From Jiulongibacter sp966250325 (GTDB lineage Bacteria > Bacteroidota > Bacteroidia > Cytophagales > Spirosomataceae): 64,000 bases of DNA. The stretch spans positions 15,947 to 79,946 of the forward strand of contig CBINGY010000015.1 in the NCBI GenBank assembly GCA_966250325.1, given 5' to 3'. The notes beneath the pieces are model-generated. The model did no database searches, had not been told where the DNA came from, and worked only from the letters and a program-made list of their open reading frames with translations. Below, piece by piece: positions 9,230 through 17,758 of the stretch (its first letter is position 1; the number at the start of each line of letters is the position of its first letter). A program made the translations under genes and the position numbers.

Positions 9230-9811
9230 TTAAAAATCCCATACCCTCCCAGCCGTGAACGTATAATCAAGAGGGACATCCGTTTTTTCAACTTCACTAA
9301 TGAGATTTTCGGGCTCAAAAAAGCTCAGGCCTACAATGAGGGTGTTTTCGGTTCTGTATGAAAGAAAACGGTCGTAGTAACCTTTGCCGTAGCCGATTCG
9401 GTTTCCTTTTTTGTCGTAAACCAGCAGGGGGACTATCACCAGAATATCGTCATCGGTATTGAAAAATTCTTCACTGGTCTGGCCTTCATTGACCGGCTCT
9501 GGTACATTCCATGGGTTTAATTCCAGCGTAGTTTCCTTTTCAAAAAGATGATGAGTCAGAATGCCGCCCGGGTGAATTTTGGGAACAAAAACACTTACCG
9601 GAAAGTCTTTGTGAAGGGTGTCAATGATAGGTTGAGTATCTACTTCTTTTTTGTCAATGACGGGCAGATAGCAGTGAACTTTATCATACCGATGTATCAT
9701 GAGCCTGCTGAAAAGCAACTCTTTTATGGCCTTGCTTTTGGCAACCACTTCTTCGTCTGTGAGGAGCAGACGTTTTTCCAGATACGCTTTTCTTAGGGTT
9801 GATTTGTTCAT
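9230..9811 (-). CDS. 5-formyltetrahydrofolate cyclo-ligase
   Basis: Converts 5-formyl-THF to 5,10-methenyl-THF with ATP hydrolysis, salvaging the inactive folate pool. The 193-residue product has the N-terminal basic segment (STLRKAYLEKR) and the conserved phosphate/folate-binding C-terminal motif RIGYGKGYYDRFL (about 139-151), with normal length for the family. It is last in a minus-strand run after serS, separated from it by a 46-nt palindrome that may isolate its transcription. Confidence 0.92.
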   Translation of the reverse strand: MNKSTLRKAYLEKRLLLTDEEVVAKSKAIKELLFSRLMIHRYDKVHCYLPVIDKKEVDTQPIIDTLHKDFPVSVFVPKIHPGGILTHHLFEKETTLELNPWNVPEPVNEGQTSEEFFNTDDDILVIVPLLVYDKKGNRIGYGKGYYDRFLSYRTENTLIVGLSFFEPENLISEVEKTDVPLDYTFTAGRVWDF

Positions 9812-9824
9812 TTGATGTCAAAAT

Positions 9825-9870
9825 ACTCGTGGCACGACTTTTTGTCGACGGGAAAGGTCGTGCCACGAGT
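9825..9870. repeat. long palindrome (REP-like or terminator) between serS and the folate cyclo-ligase gene
   Basis: Perfect 14-bp arms at 9825-9838 and 9857-9870 (ACTCGTGGCACGAC and its complement) enclose an 18-nt loop. There is no clear poly-U tail on either side, so it looks more like an intergenic REP-type palindrome than a simple terminator, although it lies directly after the serS stop and could end that transcript. Confidence 0.7.
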
Positions 9871-9873
9871 AAG

Positions 9874-11142
9874 TTAAATTTTATCAAACCCACAATACGG
9901 CTGCAACACTTTTGGGATATTGATACCTTCCGGTGTCTGGTTATTTTCCAGAATGGCTGCCAGAATACGTGGTAAAGCCAAAGCGGATCCATTCAGGGTG
10001 TGAAGCAACTGGGTTTTCCCATCTACTTTATAGCGAAGTTTCAGGCGATTTGCCTGGAAGTCTTCAAAGTTTGACACCGAGCTCACCTCCAGCCAGCGTT
10101 CCTGAGCGGCAGAGAAAACTTCAAAATCAAAAGTAAGGGCAGATGTAAAACCCATATCACCGCCACATAGTCGCAGAATACGGAAAGGGAGCTCCAGTTT
10201 AGTAAGCAGACCTTTCACGTGTTCCAGCATTTCATCCAGTGCCAGATACGATTCCTCAGGTTTCCTGATCTGAACAATCTCTACTTTGTCAAACTGGTGC
10301 AGGCGATTCAGACCCCGTACATGTGCCCCCCAGCTCCCGGCTTCGCGACGAAAACATGGAGTGTAGCCCACATTTTTCACCGGTAGCTTATCTTCTGAAA
10401 GAATTTCATTTCTGTAAATATTGGTGATGGGCACTTCGGCTGTTGGAATCAGAAAAAGCTTATCTGCAGTAGCTTCATACATCTGTCCCTCTTTATCTGG
10501 CAGCTGGCCAGTGCCATATCCAGACTCCTCATTGATAAGAATAGGGGGCTGTACTTCAAAGTAACCTGCGGCAATAGCTTCATCCAGAAAGAAATTGATT
10601 AGAGCCCGCTGAATACGTGCACCCTTCCCTTTGTAAAAAGGGAAACCGGCACCGGTCACTTTATTACCAAGCTCAAAATCGATGATATCATAATCACTAA
10701 TGAGCTCCCAATGTGGTTTAGCACCGTCATGAAGTGCAGGAATCTGACCGGCTGAGAAAACAGTTTCGTTGTCATCGGCAGACTTTCCGGGAGGAACACT
10801 GGCATGAGGTAAGTTAGGAAGGGTGTACATGTGATCGGTGAGTTTGCCTACAAGATCACGTAGAGTATCTTCCAGTTCTTTCGATCTGGCTTTCAGTTCG
10901 CCCGTTTGCGACTTTGCCGCTTCAGCCTCGGCTTTTTTTCCCTCTTTCATGAGCATACCTACCTGCTTTGAAATGCTGTTTGACTGAGCGAGGGTATCAT
11001 CCAGGTCTTTTTGGGTGTCGCGTCGCTGCTGGTCAAGTTCCAGGGCTAATTTCACAGCCGCTTCAGCATTCGGGAAATTTCTCTTTTGAAGCCCTTTGAT
11101 AGTGGCTTCTTCGTTTTCTCTGATATAGTTAATTTGTAGCAT
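9874..11142 (-). CDS. serS: seryl-tRNA synthetase
   Basis: Charges tRNA-Ser (and tRNA-Sec where present) with serine. The 422-residue protein has the N-terminal two-helix coiled-coil arm for tRNA binding (about residues 25-105), class II motif 2 (CFRREAGSWGAHVRGLNRLHQF, with the key Arg residues) and motif 3 near the C-terminus (NGSALALPRILAAILEN), followed by QTPEG. Length and motif order are normal. Its ATG overlaps the stop of the upstream DinB-like gene by one base, so the two are translationally coupled in an operon with lysC. Confidence 0.97.
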   Translation of the reverse strand: MLQINYIRENEEATIKGLQKRNFPNAEAAVKLALELDQQRRDTQKDLDDTLAQSNSISKQVGMLMKEGKKAEAEAAKSQTGELKARSKELEDTLRDLVGKLTDHMYTLPNLPHASVPPGKSADDNETVFSAGQIPALHDGAKPHWELISDYDIIDFELGNKVTGAGFPFYKGKGARIQRALINFFLDEAIAAGYFEVQPPILINEESGYGTGQLPDKEGQMYEATADKLFLIPTAEVPITNIYRNEILSEDKLPVKNVGYTPCFRREAGSWGAHVRGLNRLHQFDKVEIVQIRKPEESYLALDEMLEHVKGLLTKLELPFRILRLCGGDMGFTSALTFDFEVFSAAQERWLEVSSVSNFEDFQANRLKLRYKVDGKTQLLHTLNGSALALPRILAAILENNQTPEGINIPKVLQPYCGFDKI

Positions 11143-11585
11143 TATTTGGCTGAAATAAGTCTTCTATGGTAATTAATCTGGCCCAGGTGATAGCCCAGAT
11201 GCCCCAATAAATGAAAAAGAAAAAATCTGACAGACATTTCCTCATTGCCAAAAACTTTCAGCGGATAGATTTTTGACAGATCGGTTTCTTCAAGATTTGA
11301 AACTGTCTTTTCAACAACTGCACGGGTTTGGTCAATTTCTGAAATGATTTTTTCACGTGAAAATCGTCCCTCAAATTCTTCAGGTCTGTTTCTGATATAG
11401 CCACTGTTTCCAAGTACTGCTCCTATGAAGTGCTGAAGATTCCCACATAGGTGCATACTCAGATTTCCTCCCGAATTGGAGATCCCTTCGGCCTTTGCAA
11501 AGAGCAAATCCTCAGAATCGTACATCAAAACTTCTTCACGTAGCTTTTTCAGGTCTTTCTCAAAAACGGCGGCCAGTTCTTTCAT
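11142..11585 (-). CDS. DinB-like four-helix-bundle protein
   Basis: A 147-residue, mostly helical protein with histidines placed as in the DinB/YfiT-like metal-binding fold: MHLCGNLQHFIGAVL in the second helix and FHLLGHLGYHLGQINYHRR near the end. Members bind a divalent metal, and some are thiol transferases; the substrate here is unknown. It sits between lysC (2-nt gap) and serS (1-nt overlap), so it is co-transcribed with them, but nothing links its chemistry to either. Confidence 0.7.
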   Translation of the reverse strand: MKELAAVFEKDLKKLREEVLMYDSEDLLFAKAEGISNSGGNLSMHLCGNLQHFIGAVLGNSGYIRNRPEEFEGRFSREKIISEIDQTRAVVEKTVSNLEETDLSKIYPLKVFGNEEMSVRFFLFHLLGHLGYHLGQINYHRRLISAK

Positions 11586-11587
11586 GA

Positions 11588-12919
11588 TTATTCAAAGTTA
11601 AAAAGTCCTTCGTTCAGTGCTTCCAGGGCTTCGTTTTTATGTTTGGAATCTACCAGAAGAGAGATATTGTGTTCTGAGGCACCATAGGAAATCATACGAA
11701 TAGGAATTCCTTTTACGGCTTCCAGAATACGAATGGCAATACCCGGTTTATCTGCCAGGAAATTTCCCACAATGCAAATGATGCTCTGATTGCGATCATG
11801 CTCTTCCAGATCGGCAAACTGACTTAATTCTTCGGTAATCTTGTCGAGATTTTCTGAATTGTCAATGGTTACTGCCACAGAAACCTCTGAGGTGGTGATC
11901 ATATCTACCGGGGTCTTGTATTTTTCAAAGACATCAAAAACCTTTCTCAGAAATCCGTAGGCATTGAGCATACGGGTAGAGTGGATGTATATGGCGGTAA
12001 TGTTGTCTTTGGCAGCAATGGCTTTGATTTCTGGCCCACCGCTAATGGCAGATGTAATCACGGTGCCCGGAGCCTCCGGAGCCATGGTATTTTTTAGTCT
12101 TACAGGTACACCACGCATTTTAGCCGGAGTTATAGTGCTTGGATGCAGAATTTTGGCACCAAAATAGGCCAGTTCTGCGGCTTCTTCAAACAGCAGTTCA
12201 CGTACCGGGAACGTGCGTTTCACGATGCGGGGGTCATTGTTATGCATCCCGTCAATATCGGTCCAGATCTGGATTTCTTCGGAAGTAATGGCACCGCCAA
12301 TAAGTGATGCGGTATAGTCAGATCCTCCGCGTTTAAGGTTGTCCACTTCACCTCTTGGGTTTCGGCAGATAAAGCCCTGGGTTACTAGAATGTGCTTGTC
12401 GGTCTGATTTTCCAGAAGAGCCTTCAGTTTGGTTTCAATTTTTGACAGTTCGGGCTCATTATCGGCATCAATACTCATAAACTCCAGTGCGGGAAGAAGC
12501 ACTACGCTTTCTCCCTGCTCTTTCATGTAGGCTGCAAACATCTGTGTACTTAGAAGTTCACCTTCCGCCACCATTTGTTTGTCATGTTTTAGCGTATAAA
12601 TCTTCAGGTTAGCGAGTGAACGGATAAGCCCGAATTCCTTGTCAATGATAGCCCGGCCATCCTGCAAGCCGCCTTCAGTTTCGAATAACTCGCGAATAAA
12701 TGCATCATAATGAGCGTAGAGCTCGTCAATCTGCTGACTTGCCTGGGCTTTATCACCTTTTGACAAGGACACACCAATAGATAACAACGCGTTTGTAGTA
12801 CCCGAAAGAGCAGAAAGTACCACGATTTTACGGGTATTATCGGCTACTACCAGCTGACGAATCGACTTCATTCTTTCGGGCTTCCCTACCGATGTGCCCC
12901 CAAATTTCCAGACTTGCAT
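11588..12919 (-). CDS. lysC: aspartate kinase (monofunctional)
   Basis: Phosphorylates aspartate, the first step of the aspartate family pathway, feeding asd. The 443-residue product begins with the kinase motif VWKFGGTSVG (residues 3-12), carries the RGGSDYTASLIG substrate loop, and ends with two ACT-like regulatory domains (roughly 300-443), which normally bind lysine or threonine for feedback inhibition. It has no homoserine dehydrogenase fusion. It begins 49 nt after the four-helix-bundle gene and is followed directly by the DinB-like gene. Confidence 0.95.
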   Translation of the reverse strand: MQVWKFGGTSVGKPERMKSIRQLVVADNTRKIVVLSALSGTTNALLSIGVSLSKGDKAQASQQIDELYAHYDAFIRELFETEGGLQDGRAIIDKEFGLIRSLANLKIYTLKHDKQMVAEGELLSTQMFAAYMKEQGESVVLLPALEFMSIDADNEPELSKIETKLKALLENQTDKHILVTQGFICRNPRGEVDNLKRGGSDYTASLIGGAITSEEIQIWTDIDGMHNNDPRIVKRTFPVRELLFEEAAELAYFGAKILHPSTITPAKMRGVPVRLKNTMAPEAPGTVITSAISGGPEIKAIAAKDNITAIYIHSTRMLNAYGFLRKVFDVFEKYKTPVDMITTSEVSVAVTIDNSENLDKITEELSQFADLEEHDRNQSIICIVGNFLADKPGIAIRILEAVKGIPIRMISYGASEHNISLLVDSKHKNEALEALNEGLFNFE

Positions 12920-12968
12920 TTCCTTGAACGATTTATGATGTTATGATTTTTGATTTCAGATGTGAATA

Positions 12969-13334
12969 TTATTCGTTTTTGTTTTTTGAAACGATAGTTT
13001 TAATGGATGCAATAATGATAGATAGCAACTCATCGCCTTCCTTTAGTAGAGGTGTTGTATCATCCGTGAATTTACCTTCACTTATTGCATTTATATATTC
13101 CAGCCAAAAAATGCTTTCATCCAGCTCTTCTTCGACTATTCTTAATTTATTTAAGAAATCTGGTCTTGATTTTCCCCTACAAACTGCCCGGTAATTTGCC
13201 GCAGACGAACTGGAGCTTTTACTCAATTGATAAGTTACAACCCGATATTCTGGAGCTTCAGATAGTTTTCGGATGAAGAATACTGTTTGAACTGACCAGT
13301 CAAAGAATCGCTTTTTTAATTCTGTTTGTGTCAT
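12969..13334 (-). CDS. four-helix-bundle protein of the 23S rRNA intervening-sequence (IVP) family
   Basis: A 121-residue helical protein matching the family first seen encoded in 23S rRNA intervening sequences: an N-terminal FFDWSVQTVFFIRKLSE helix, the conserved YQLSKSSSSSAANYRAVCRGKS stretch at about residues 36-57, then EEELDESIFWLEYI. The molecular function is unknown, and members are usually stand-alone or near mobile DNA. Here it is wedged between ribH (1-nt gap) and lysC and would be co-transcribed with them. Confidence 0.85.
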   Translation of the reverse strand: MTQTELKKRFFDWSVQTVFFIRKLSEAPEYRVVTYQLSKSSSSSAANYRAVCRGKSRPDFLNKLRIVEEELDESIFWLEYINAISEGKFTDDTTPLLKEGDELLSIIIASIKTIVSKNKNE

Positions 13335-13335
13335 T

Positions 13336-13836
13336 TTAATCAGATTTAAATCTCAAATCTGAAATCGATAACATTTTCAACGCCGTAATCCCTGCTTCAT
13401 CACCTTTATTCCCATGTTTGCCTCCCGCCCGGTCCAGGGCCTGTTCGTACGTGTTTGGTGTTAATACTCCGAATACCACAGGCTTATTAAATTTCAGGCT
13501 TACTTCAGTGAGGCCGTTGGCTACGGCATTATTGATATAATCATTATGTTTAGTTTCTCCCTGTATCACACAGCCGATGGCAATAACAGCGTCAATATCA
13601 TCTCTCTGAGCAAAAATCTGTGCACCAAAACTCAGCTCATAGCTACCCGGCACGGTTGCAGACAGTATGTTTTCTTCCTTCACTCCATGTTTCAGCAGAG
13701 TGGAAATGGCACCTTCACGTAAAGCAAAGGTAATTTCTTCATTCCACTCGGCAGTAACAATGGCTATACGCCTGCCACTCATGTCATTGAGCCCGGTGGT
13801 ATTATATACGGAAAGATTTTTATGTGCTGTACTCAT
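13336..13836 (-). CDS. ribH: 6,7-dimethyl-8-ribityllumazine synthase
   Basis: Condenses the ribityl-aminouracil intermediate with 3,4-dihydroxybutanone phosphate in riboflavin synthesis. The 166-residue product shows the family signatures VTAEWNEEIT (substrate loop), ATVPGSYELSFGAQ, AIGCVIQGETKHNDYI and VVFGVLTPNT, with the C-terminal GNKGDEAG segment. Other rib genes are not in the window. It is the first gene after a terminator that separates it from the TPR gene, and it is followed with a 1-nt gap by the four-helix-bundle gene. Confidence 0.96.
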   Translation of the reverse strand: MSTAHKNLSVYNTTGLNDMSGRRIAIVTAEWNEEITFALREGAISTLLKHGVKEENILSATVPGSYELSFGAQIFAQRDDIDAVIAIGCVIQGETKHNDYINNAVANGLTEVSLKFNKPVVFGVLTPNTYEQALDRAGGKHGNKGDEAGITALKMLSISDLRFKSD

Positions 13837-13851
13837 GGGGTATTTAGGAGT

Positions 13852-13887
13852 AATAAAAAAGGGATAAACCGGCTGGCTTATCCCTTT
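13852..13887 (-). terminator. intrinsic terminator after the TPR gene
   Basis: A 10-bp inverted repeat (AAAGGGATAA at 13858-13867 and its complement at 13878-13887) is followed on the minus strand by a run of six Ts. It lies between the TPR gene and ribH. Confidence 0.8.
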
Positions 13888-13907
13888 GAATCTCGTTATT
13901 TCTAAGG

Positions 13908-14603
13908 TTAATTGCCAGCCTCCGCTTCCAGTTTCGATTTAAACTTGGTAGCATTCAAAACATCCATGGATGTAGGATATTTCTCAATAAGCTCGCTGTA
14001 AGCTTCAATGGCTCCTTCCTTATTGCCTGCTGCTTCATTGGCTGTGGCCAACTTCATCAGATAACCGGGAGTTATAAATTTATTTGGGTGGTGAGCCGCT
14101 GCTTTCTCATAGAAGGAAATCGCTTCTGCCGTATTATTTTTTTCCATGTAGGCATCGCCTAGAAGAGCATATGCTTTACCCTGAACCACTACATCACTTG
14201 CACTGAAATCTTCGAGGTATTTGATGGCGTCGTCAAATTTACCTTGTTTCATATAGGCTACGCCCACGTAAAACTTTGCAAGATTTCCGGCAGGAGTACT
14301 TCCATAAGAATCTGCCACTTCCAGAAGGCCGGCATTTCCACCGGTACCTTTCAGAGCCAGATCAAGAGAATCTGATTCAAAATAGTAAACAGAATCATAC
14401 ATGGCAGCCTGAGCTTCCTTGTTTTGCAGATCTATCCAATATTTATAACCAAAGAAGCCAAGTGCTATGGCAAGAATAACACCCCCTGTTATGGTCAGAA
14501 GATTTTTATTTGATTGGAAAAAGTTCTCAGCCTTACCGAATTCCTTTTGCAGAGCTTCTGCACTTTCAATCAATTCGATCCCTGATTTATCTTGTTTAGC
14601 CAT
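13908..14603 (-). CDS. YfgM-like membrane-anchored tetratricopeptide repeat protein
   Basis: A 231-residue protein with a cytoplasmic N-terminal segment, one transmembrane helix (LLTITGGVILAIALGFFGYKYWI, about 35-57) and a periplasmic part built of TPR-like helical pairs (for example AKFYVGVAYMKQGKFDDAIKYLEDF and AYALLGDAYMEKNNTAEAISFYEKA). This layout resembles YfgM/TPR_21 proteins that assist envelope protein folding near the Sec translocon. It has its own promoter upstream and a terminator downstream. Confidence 0.75.
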   Translation of the reverse strand: MAKQDKSGIELIESAEALQKEFGKAENFFQSNKNLLTITGGVILAIALGFFGYKYWIDLQNKEAQAAMYDSVYYFESDSLDLALKGTGGNAGLLEVADSYGSTPAGNLAKFYVGVAYMKQGKFDDAIKYLEDFSASDVVVQGKAYALLGDAYMEKNNTAEAISFYEKAAAHHPNKFITPGYLMKLATANEAAGNKEGAIEAYSELIEKYPTSMDVLNATKFKSKLEAEAGN

Positions 14604-14634
14604 GAAAATTGCTTTCGCTTCAAATTTTGAGGTG

Positions 14635-14667
14635 CAAATTTAGGAAAATGATTTCTATTTAATTCAA
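14635..14667 (-). promoter_or_regulatory. promoter of the TPR gene
   Basis: On the minus strand a TTG (14667-14665) is followed after 22 nt by TAAATTTG (14642-14635), matching the Bacteroidota -33/-7 pattern with allowed spacing. It implies a start near 14628, about 25 nt before the ATG. Confidence 0.65.
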
Positions 14668-14717
14668 CCCGATTGTCAAAAAGTATGAAACGGGCCATTG
14701 AAACCTATTGCAAATCA

Positions 14718-14748
14718 ACAAAAAAGGGGCTTTATGCCCCTTTTTTGT
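14718..14748. terminator. strong intrinsic terminator after pdhA
   Basis: 13-bp perfect arms (14718-14730 and 14736-14748) surround the loop TTTAT. The stem ends in A6/T6, giving a U tract on either strand. It directly follows the pdhA stop. Confidence 0.9.
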
Positions 14749-14764
14749 TCCTGAACAGTTCAAA

Positions 14765-15781
14765 TTATTCCATCACAAATGGATAATCTTCCTGTACATA
14801 GATATCTTTAAACGCTTCAGATGCATCCGGGAACGGAGACTCTTCTGCGAATTTCACAGCCGCATCTACCTGTCCTTTAACTTTTTCATCAATGGCTGAA
14901 AGTTCTTCTTCAGTGGCCACACCATTTGTAAGAATTCTGTGGCGTGTCAGCTCTATCGGGTCACGCATTTTCCATTCGGCCACTTCTTCCTTGGTACGGT
15001 ACTTCTGTGGATCAGACATTGAGTGCCCACGGAAACGGTACGTTTTAAACTCCAGGTACGTAGGACCATCACCTTTTCTCGCCCTTTCTGCAGCACGACT
15101 CACAGCTTCATGAACGGCTTCTACATCCATAGCGTCTACCGGCTCAGAGGGCATGTCGTACGCTTCACCCAAGGTGTAGAGCTCTTTGACGTTTGAGCTT
15201 CGGGAAACTGAAGTTCCCATGGCGTAGCCGTTATTTTCTACCACAAAGATTACAGGAAGTTTCCAGGTCATGGCCAGGTTAAGGGCCTCATGAAATGCAC
15301 CCTGACGTACCGCCCCGTCACCCATGTAACAAATACATAGATTTTTGGTGCCTTTGTATTTTTCGGCGAAGGCGATACCGGCTCCCAGTGGAATCTGGGC
15401 ACCTACGATTCCATGCCCTCCTACGAAGTTTACAGCTTTATCAAAGATGTGCATAGAGCCACCTTTTCCTTTGGTTGTTCCGGTAACTTTACCATACAGC
15501 TCAGCCATTATCGCACCCGGATCTGTCCCAAGAGCAAGGGGCTGACCATGGTCACGGTAGGAGGTAATGTATTTATCATCCTTTTCAAGTGCAGATACCG
15601 CTCCGGATGCACATGCTTCCTGCCCTATGTATAGGTGACAGAATCCTCTGATTTTCTGCTGACCGTACAGTTGGCCTGCTTTTTCTTCAAATTTACGCTG
15701 GAGTACCATAGACTCATACCAGTACATGTACTGCTCCTTGCTATATTTTAACTTTGCTGCTTCTTTTTTCTTAGCTGCCAT
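14765..15781 (-). CDS. pdhA: pyruvate dehydrogenase E1 component, alpha subunit
   Basis: The thiamine-diphosphate-dependent E1 alpha chain decarboxylates pyruvate in the pyruvate dehydrogenase complex. The 338-residue product has the TPP-binding GDGAVRQGAFHEALN motif (about 160-174) and the phosphorylation-loop-like YRFRGHSMSDPQKYR (about 250-264). No beta subunit or E2 gene follows, so the complex genes are dispersed. It is monocistronic between its own promoter and a strong terminator. A branched-chain 2-oxoacid E1 alpha is the main alternative, but the length and sequence favour pyruvate. Confidence 0.92.
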   Translation of the reverse strand: MAAKKKEAAKLKYSKEQYMYWYESMVLQRKFEEKAGQLYGQQKIRGFCHLYIGQEACASGAVSALEKDDKYITSYRDHGQPLALGTDPGAIMAELYGKVTGTTKGKGGSMHIFDKAVNFVGGHGIVGAQIPLGAGIAFAEKYKGTKNLCICYMGDGAVRQGAFHEALNLAMTWKLPVIFVVENNGYAMGTSVSRSSNVKELYTLGEAYDMPSEPVDAMDVEAVHEAVSRAAERARKGDGPTYLEFKTYRFRGHSMSDPQKYRTKEEVAEWKMRDPIELTRHRILTNGVATEEELSAIDEKVKGQVDAAVKFAEESPFPDASEAFKDIYVQEDYPFVME

Positions 15782-16090
15782 AAACGCGTAATTTCCTTAG
15801 GCTTTTTGACTTATTAATTCCAGATGCGGGCATCCGGCCCCGTTTGAGGGAGTGCAAAGATAGGGCTTAAAGGTTTATTGAGGAAAAATCTGTGATAAAT
15901 CTATAGGGGAGCACTGAAGCGGATCTGTTTTCGCGATTGTAATGACTTGGTGAAACTGCAGAGGTTAAAAAACCGATAAAGGAACACAAATGAACCCGGC
16001 CAGATTTGAAAGAATCCCAAATCTTAAACCCAGAAATGGTGGCAGGGGGTGTGGAATCCGTTCCGGAATGATGAACTTTGTAGCCGAGCT
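15782..16090. other. divergent intergenic region between pdhA and recF
   Basis: This 309-bp gap holds a minus-strand -7 box, TATCTTTG, at 15862-15855 for pdhA (leader of about 65 nt). Near recF there is GAACTTTG at 16073-16080, a one-base deviation from the consensus, just before the recF ATG. No coding potential or RNA gene was seen. Confidence 0.5.
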
Positions 16091-17167
16091 ATGCATATTT
16101 CTTCCATTCGCTTATTTAATTTCCGGAATCACTCCGATCGCCGTTTTGAGTTTTCTGAGCGGGTGAATTGTATTGTGGGTGAAAATGGGAGCGGAAAAAC
16201 AAACCTGCTGGATGCCGTTTATTTTCTTGCACTGACCAAAAGCTCGTTGCAAAAGCAGGATTTTCTCAGCATTACCCACGAGGAAGACCTTATGGTAATT
16301 GATGGCGATTTTGTGATAGCGGGGAAATCAGAAAATATTACGGTTAGTCTTCAGGAGGGTCAAAAGAAAAGTGTTTTGATAAACAAAAAGCCTTACGATC
16401 GCATCTCTGACCACATAGGACGCTACCCGCTGGTGCTTATTGCCCCCGATGATACCGACATGATACGGGATGCCAGCGAAACCCGGCGGAGGTTATTTGA
16501 TGGAATCATGGCTCAGTTTGATCCCGAATTTCTAACGAACTATCAGCAATATAATCGGCTGCTGGATCAGCGAAACAGTTTATTGAAACAATTTGCAGAA
16601 CGTGATTATTTTGACCAGAACCTTCTGGACAGCTACTCTGAACCGCTTCTTTGGCTTGCTATGCAGATTGCTAAAAAACGCCGAGAATTTCTGATGCAGT
16701 TTATGCCGGTGGTTCAGAGTCATTATCAGCGAATAAGCGGAGGAAAAGAGCAGGCTTCCATCATTTATGAAACCGAAGTTATGGATAACTTTCCCGCAGT
16801 ATTTAAGAATAATCAGAGGCGTGATGTGGCTGCACAGCGAACTACGAAAGGAATTCACAAAGATGATTTTGTCTTTGAACTTGATCATCAGCCCATTAAA
16901 AAATTTGGTTCTCAGGGACAGCGGAAATCCTTTGTACTGGCTGTGAAGCTGGCCCAGTTTGACCTTCTTGAAAAACATAAAGGGAAAAAGCCCATACTTC
17001 TGCTGGATGATATTTTTGATAAACTGGATGACTACCGCATCGGAAAGCTCATCGAAAACATAGACAATGAGACATTTGGTCAGATTTTTATCACAGATGC
17101 CCGCCCTGAACGCACCCGAAGAATTCTGGAAAAGGTGGCAACAGATGTGAGGTATTTTGAGCTGTAA
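16091..17167 (+). CDS. recF: DNA replication and repair protein RecF
   Basis: An SMC-like ATPase that helps load RecA at gaps in the RecFOR pathway. The 358-residue product has Walker A GENGSGKT (30-37), the ABC-type signature FGSQGQRKSFVLAVKLAQ and Walker B PILLLDDIFDKLDD in the C-terminal third, as in canonical RecF. I take the ATG at 16091 (MHISSIRLFNFRNH), where family similarity begins, and not the GTG 14 codons upstream. yqgE follows 16 nt after its stop. Confidence 0.95.
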   Translation: MHISSIRLFNFRNHSDRRFEFSERVNCIVGENGSGKTNLLDAVYFLALTKSSLQKQDFLSITHEEDLMVIDGDFVIAGKSENITVSLQEGQKKSVLINKKPYDRISDHIGRYPLVLIAPDDTDMIRDASETRRRLFDGIMAQFDPEFLTNYQQYNRLLDQRNSLLKQFAERDYFDQNLLDSYSEPLLWLAMQIAKKRREFLMQFMPVVQSHYQRISGGKEQASIIYETEVMDNFPAVFKNNQRRDVAAQRTTKGIHKDDFVFELDHQPIKKFGSQGQRKSFVLAVKLAQFDLLEKHKGKKPILLLDDIFDKLDDYRIGKLIENIDNETFGQIFITDARPERTRRILEKVATDVRYFEL

Positions 17168-17183
17168 ACTGTTAATTTGTTCT

Positions 17184-17738
17184 ATGTCAAACGAACAACC
17201 CGCCAAAGGCAAACTACTGATAGCAGAACCTTTTCTGGGAGATCCCAACTTCGAAAGGGCCGTTATTCTTCTTTGCGAACACAATGAAAAGGGCTCTTTT
17301 GGTCTGGTGCTTAATCAGCTCTCAAACCTGAAGCTAAGTGATGCCGTGAATGAATGTTACGCAGAGCTTCCCTTATACGTGGGCGGTCCGGTGGAATACA
17401 ATACACTTCATTTTGTACACAGGCTGGGTGATCAGATTCCCGGCTCGGTGGATCTGGGAAATGGTATTTTCTGGGCGGGGGATTTTGAGACACTGCAAAC
17501 GCTTCTTAATCTGAACAAAGTTGATCAGAAAGACGTCCGTTTTTTTCTGGGTTACAGCGGCTGGGGAGAAGGGCAGCTTGACAATGAGATGCGTCAAAAC
17601 AGCTGGATAATAAGCCAGGCAGATGCAGACCTTCTTTTTGAATCAGATACCGAAACTTTCTGGCGAAAAGTGCTGCGGGATATGGGCGGAGGTTACAAGG
17701 TGATGAGTAATTATCCGATTGATCCGAGGCTGAATTAG
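17184..17738 (+). CDS. YqgE/AlgH family protein (DUF179)
   Basis: A 184-residue cytosolic protein with the family hallmarks: GKLLIAEPFLGDPNFERAVILLCEHNEKGSFGLVLN near the start, YVGGPVEYNTLHFVH in the middle and FFLGYSGWGEGQL followed by ENSW-type residues (here QNSW). The molecular function is not established. The start is at the ATG at 17184; an upstream in-frame codon overlaps recF. It is probably co-transcribed with recF. Confidence 0.9.
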   Translation: MSNEQPAKGKLLIAEPFLGDPNFERAVILLCEHNEKGSFGLVLNQLSNLKLSDAVNECYAELPLYVGGPVEYNTLHFVHRLGDQIPGSVDLGNGIFWAGDFETLQTLLNLNKVDQKDVRFFLGYSGWGEGQLDNEMRQNSWIISQADADLLFESDTETFWRKVLRDMGGGYKVMSNYPIDPRLN

Positions 17739-17758
17739 ATATGGGACCAAATCAAGGT

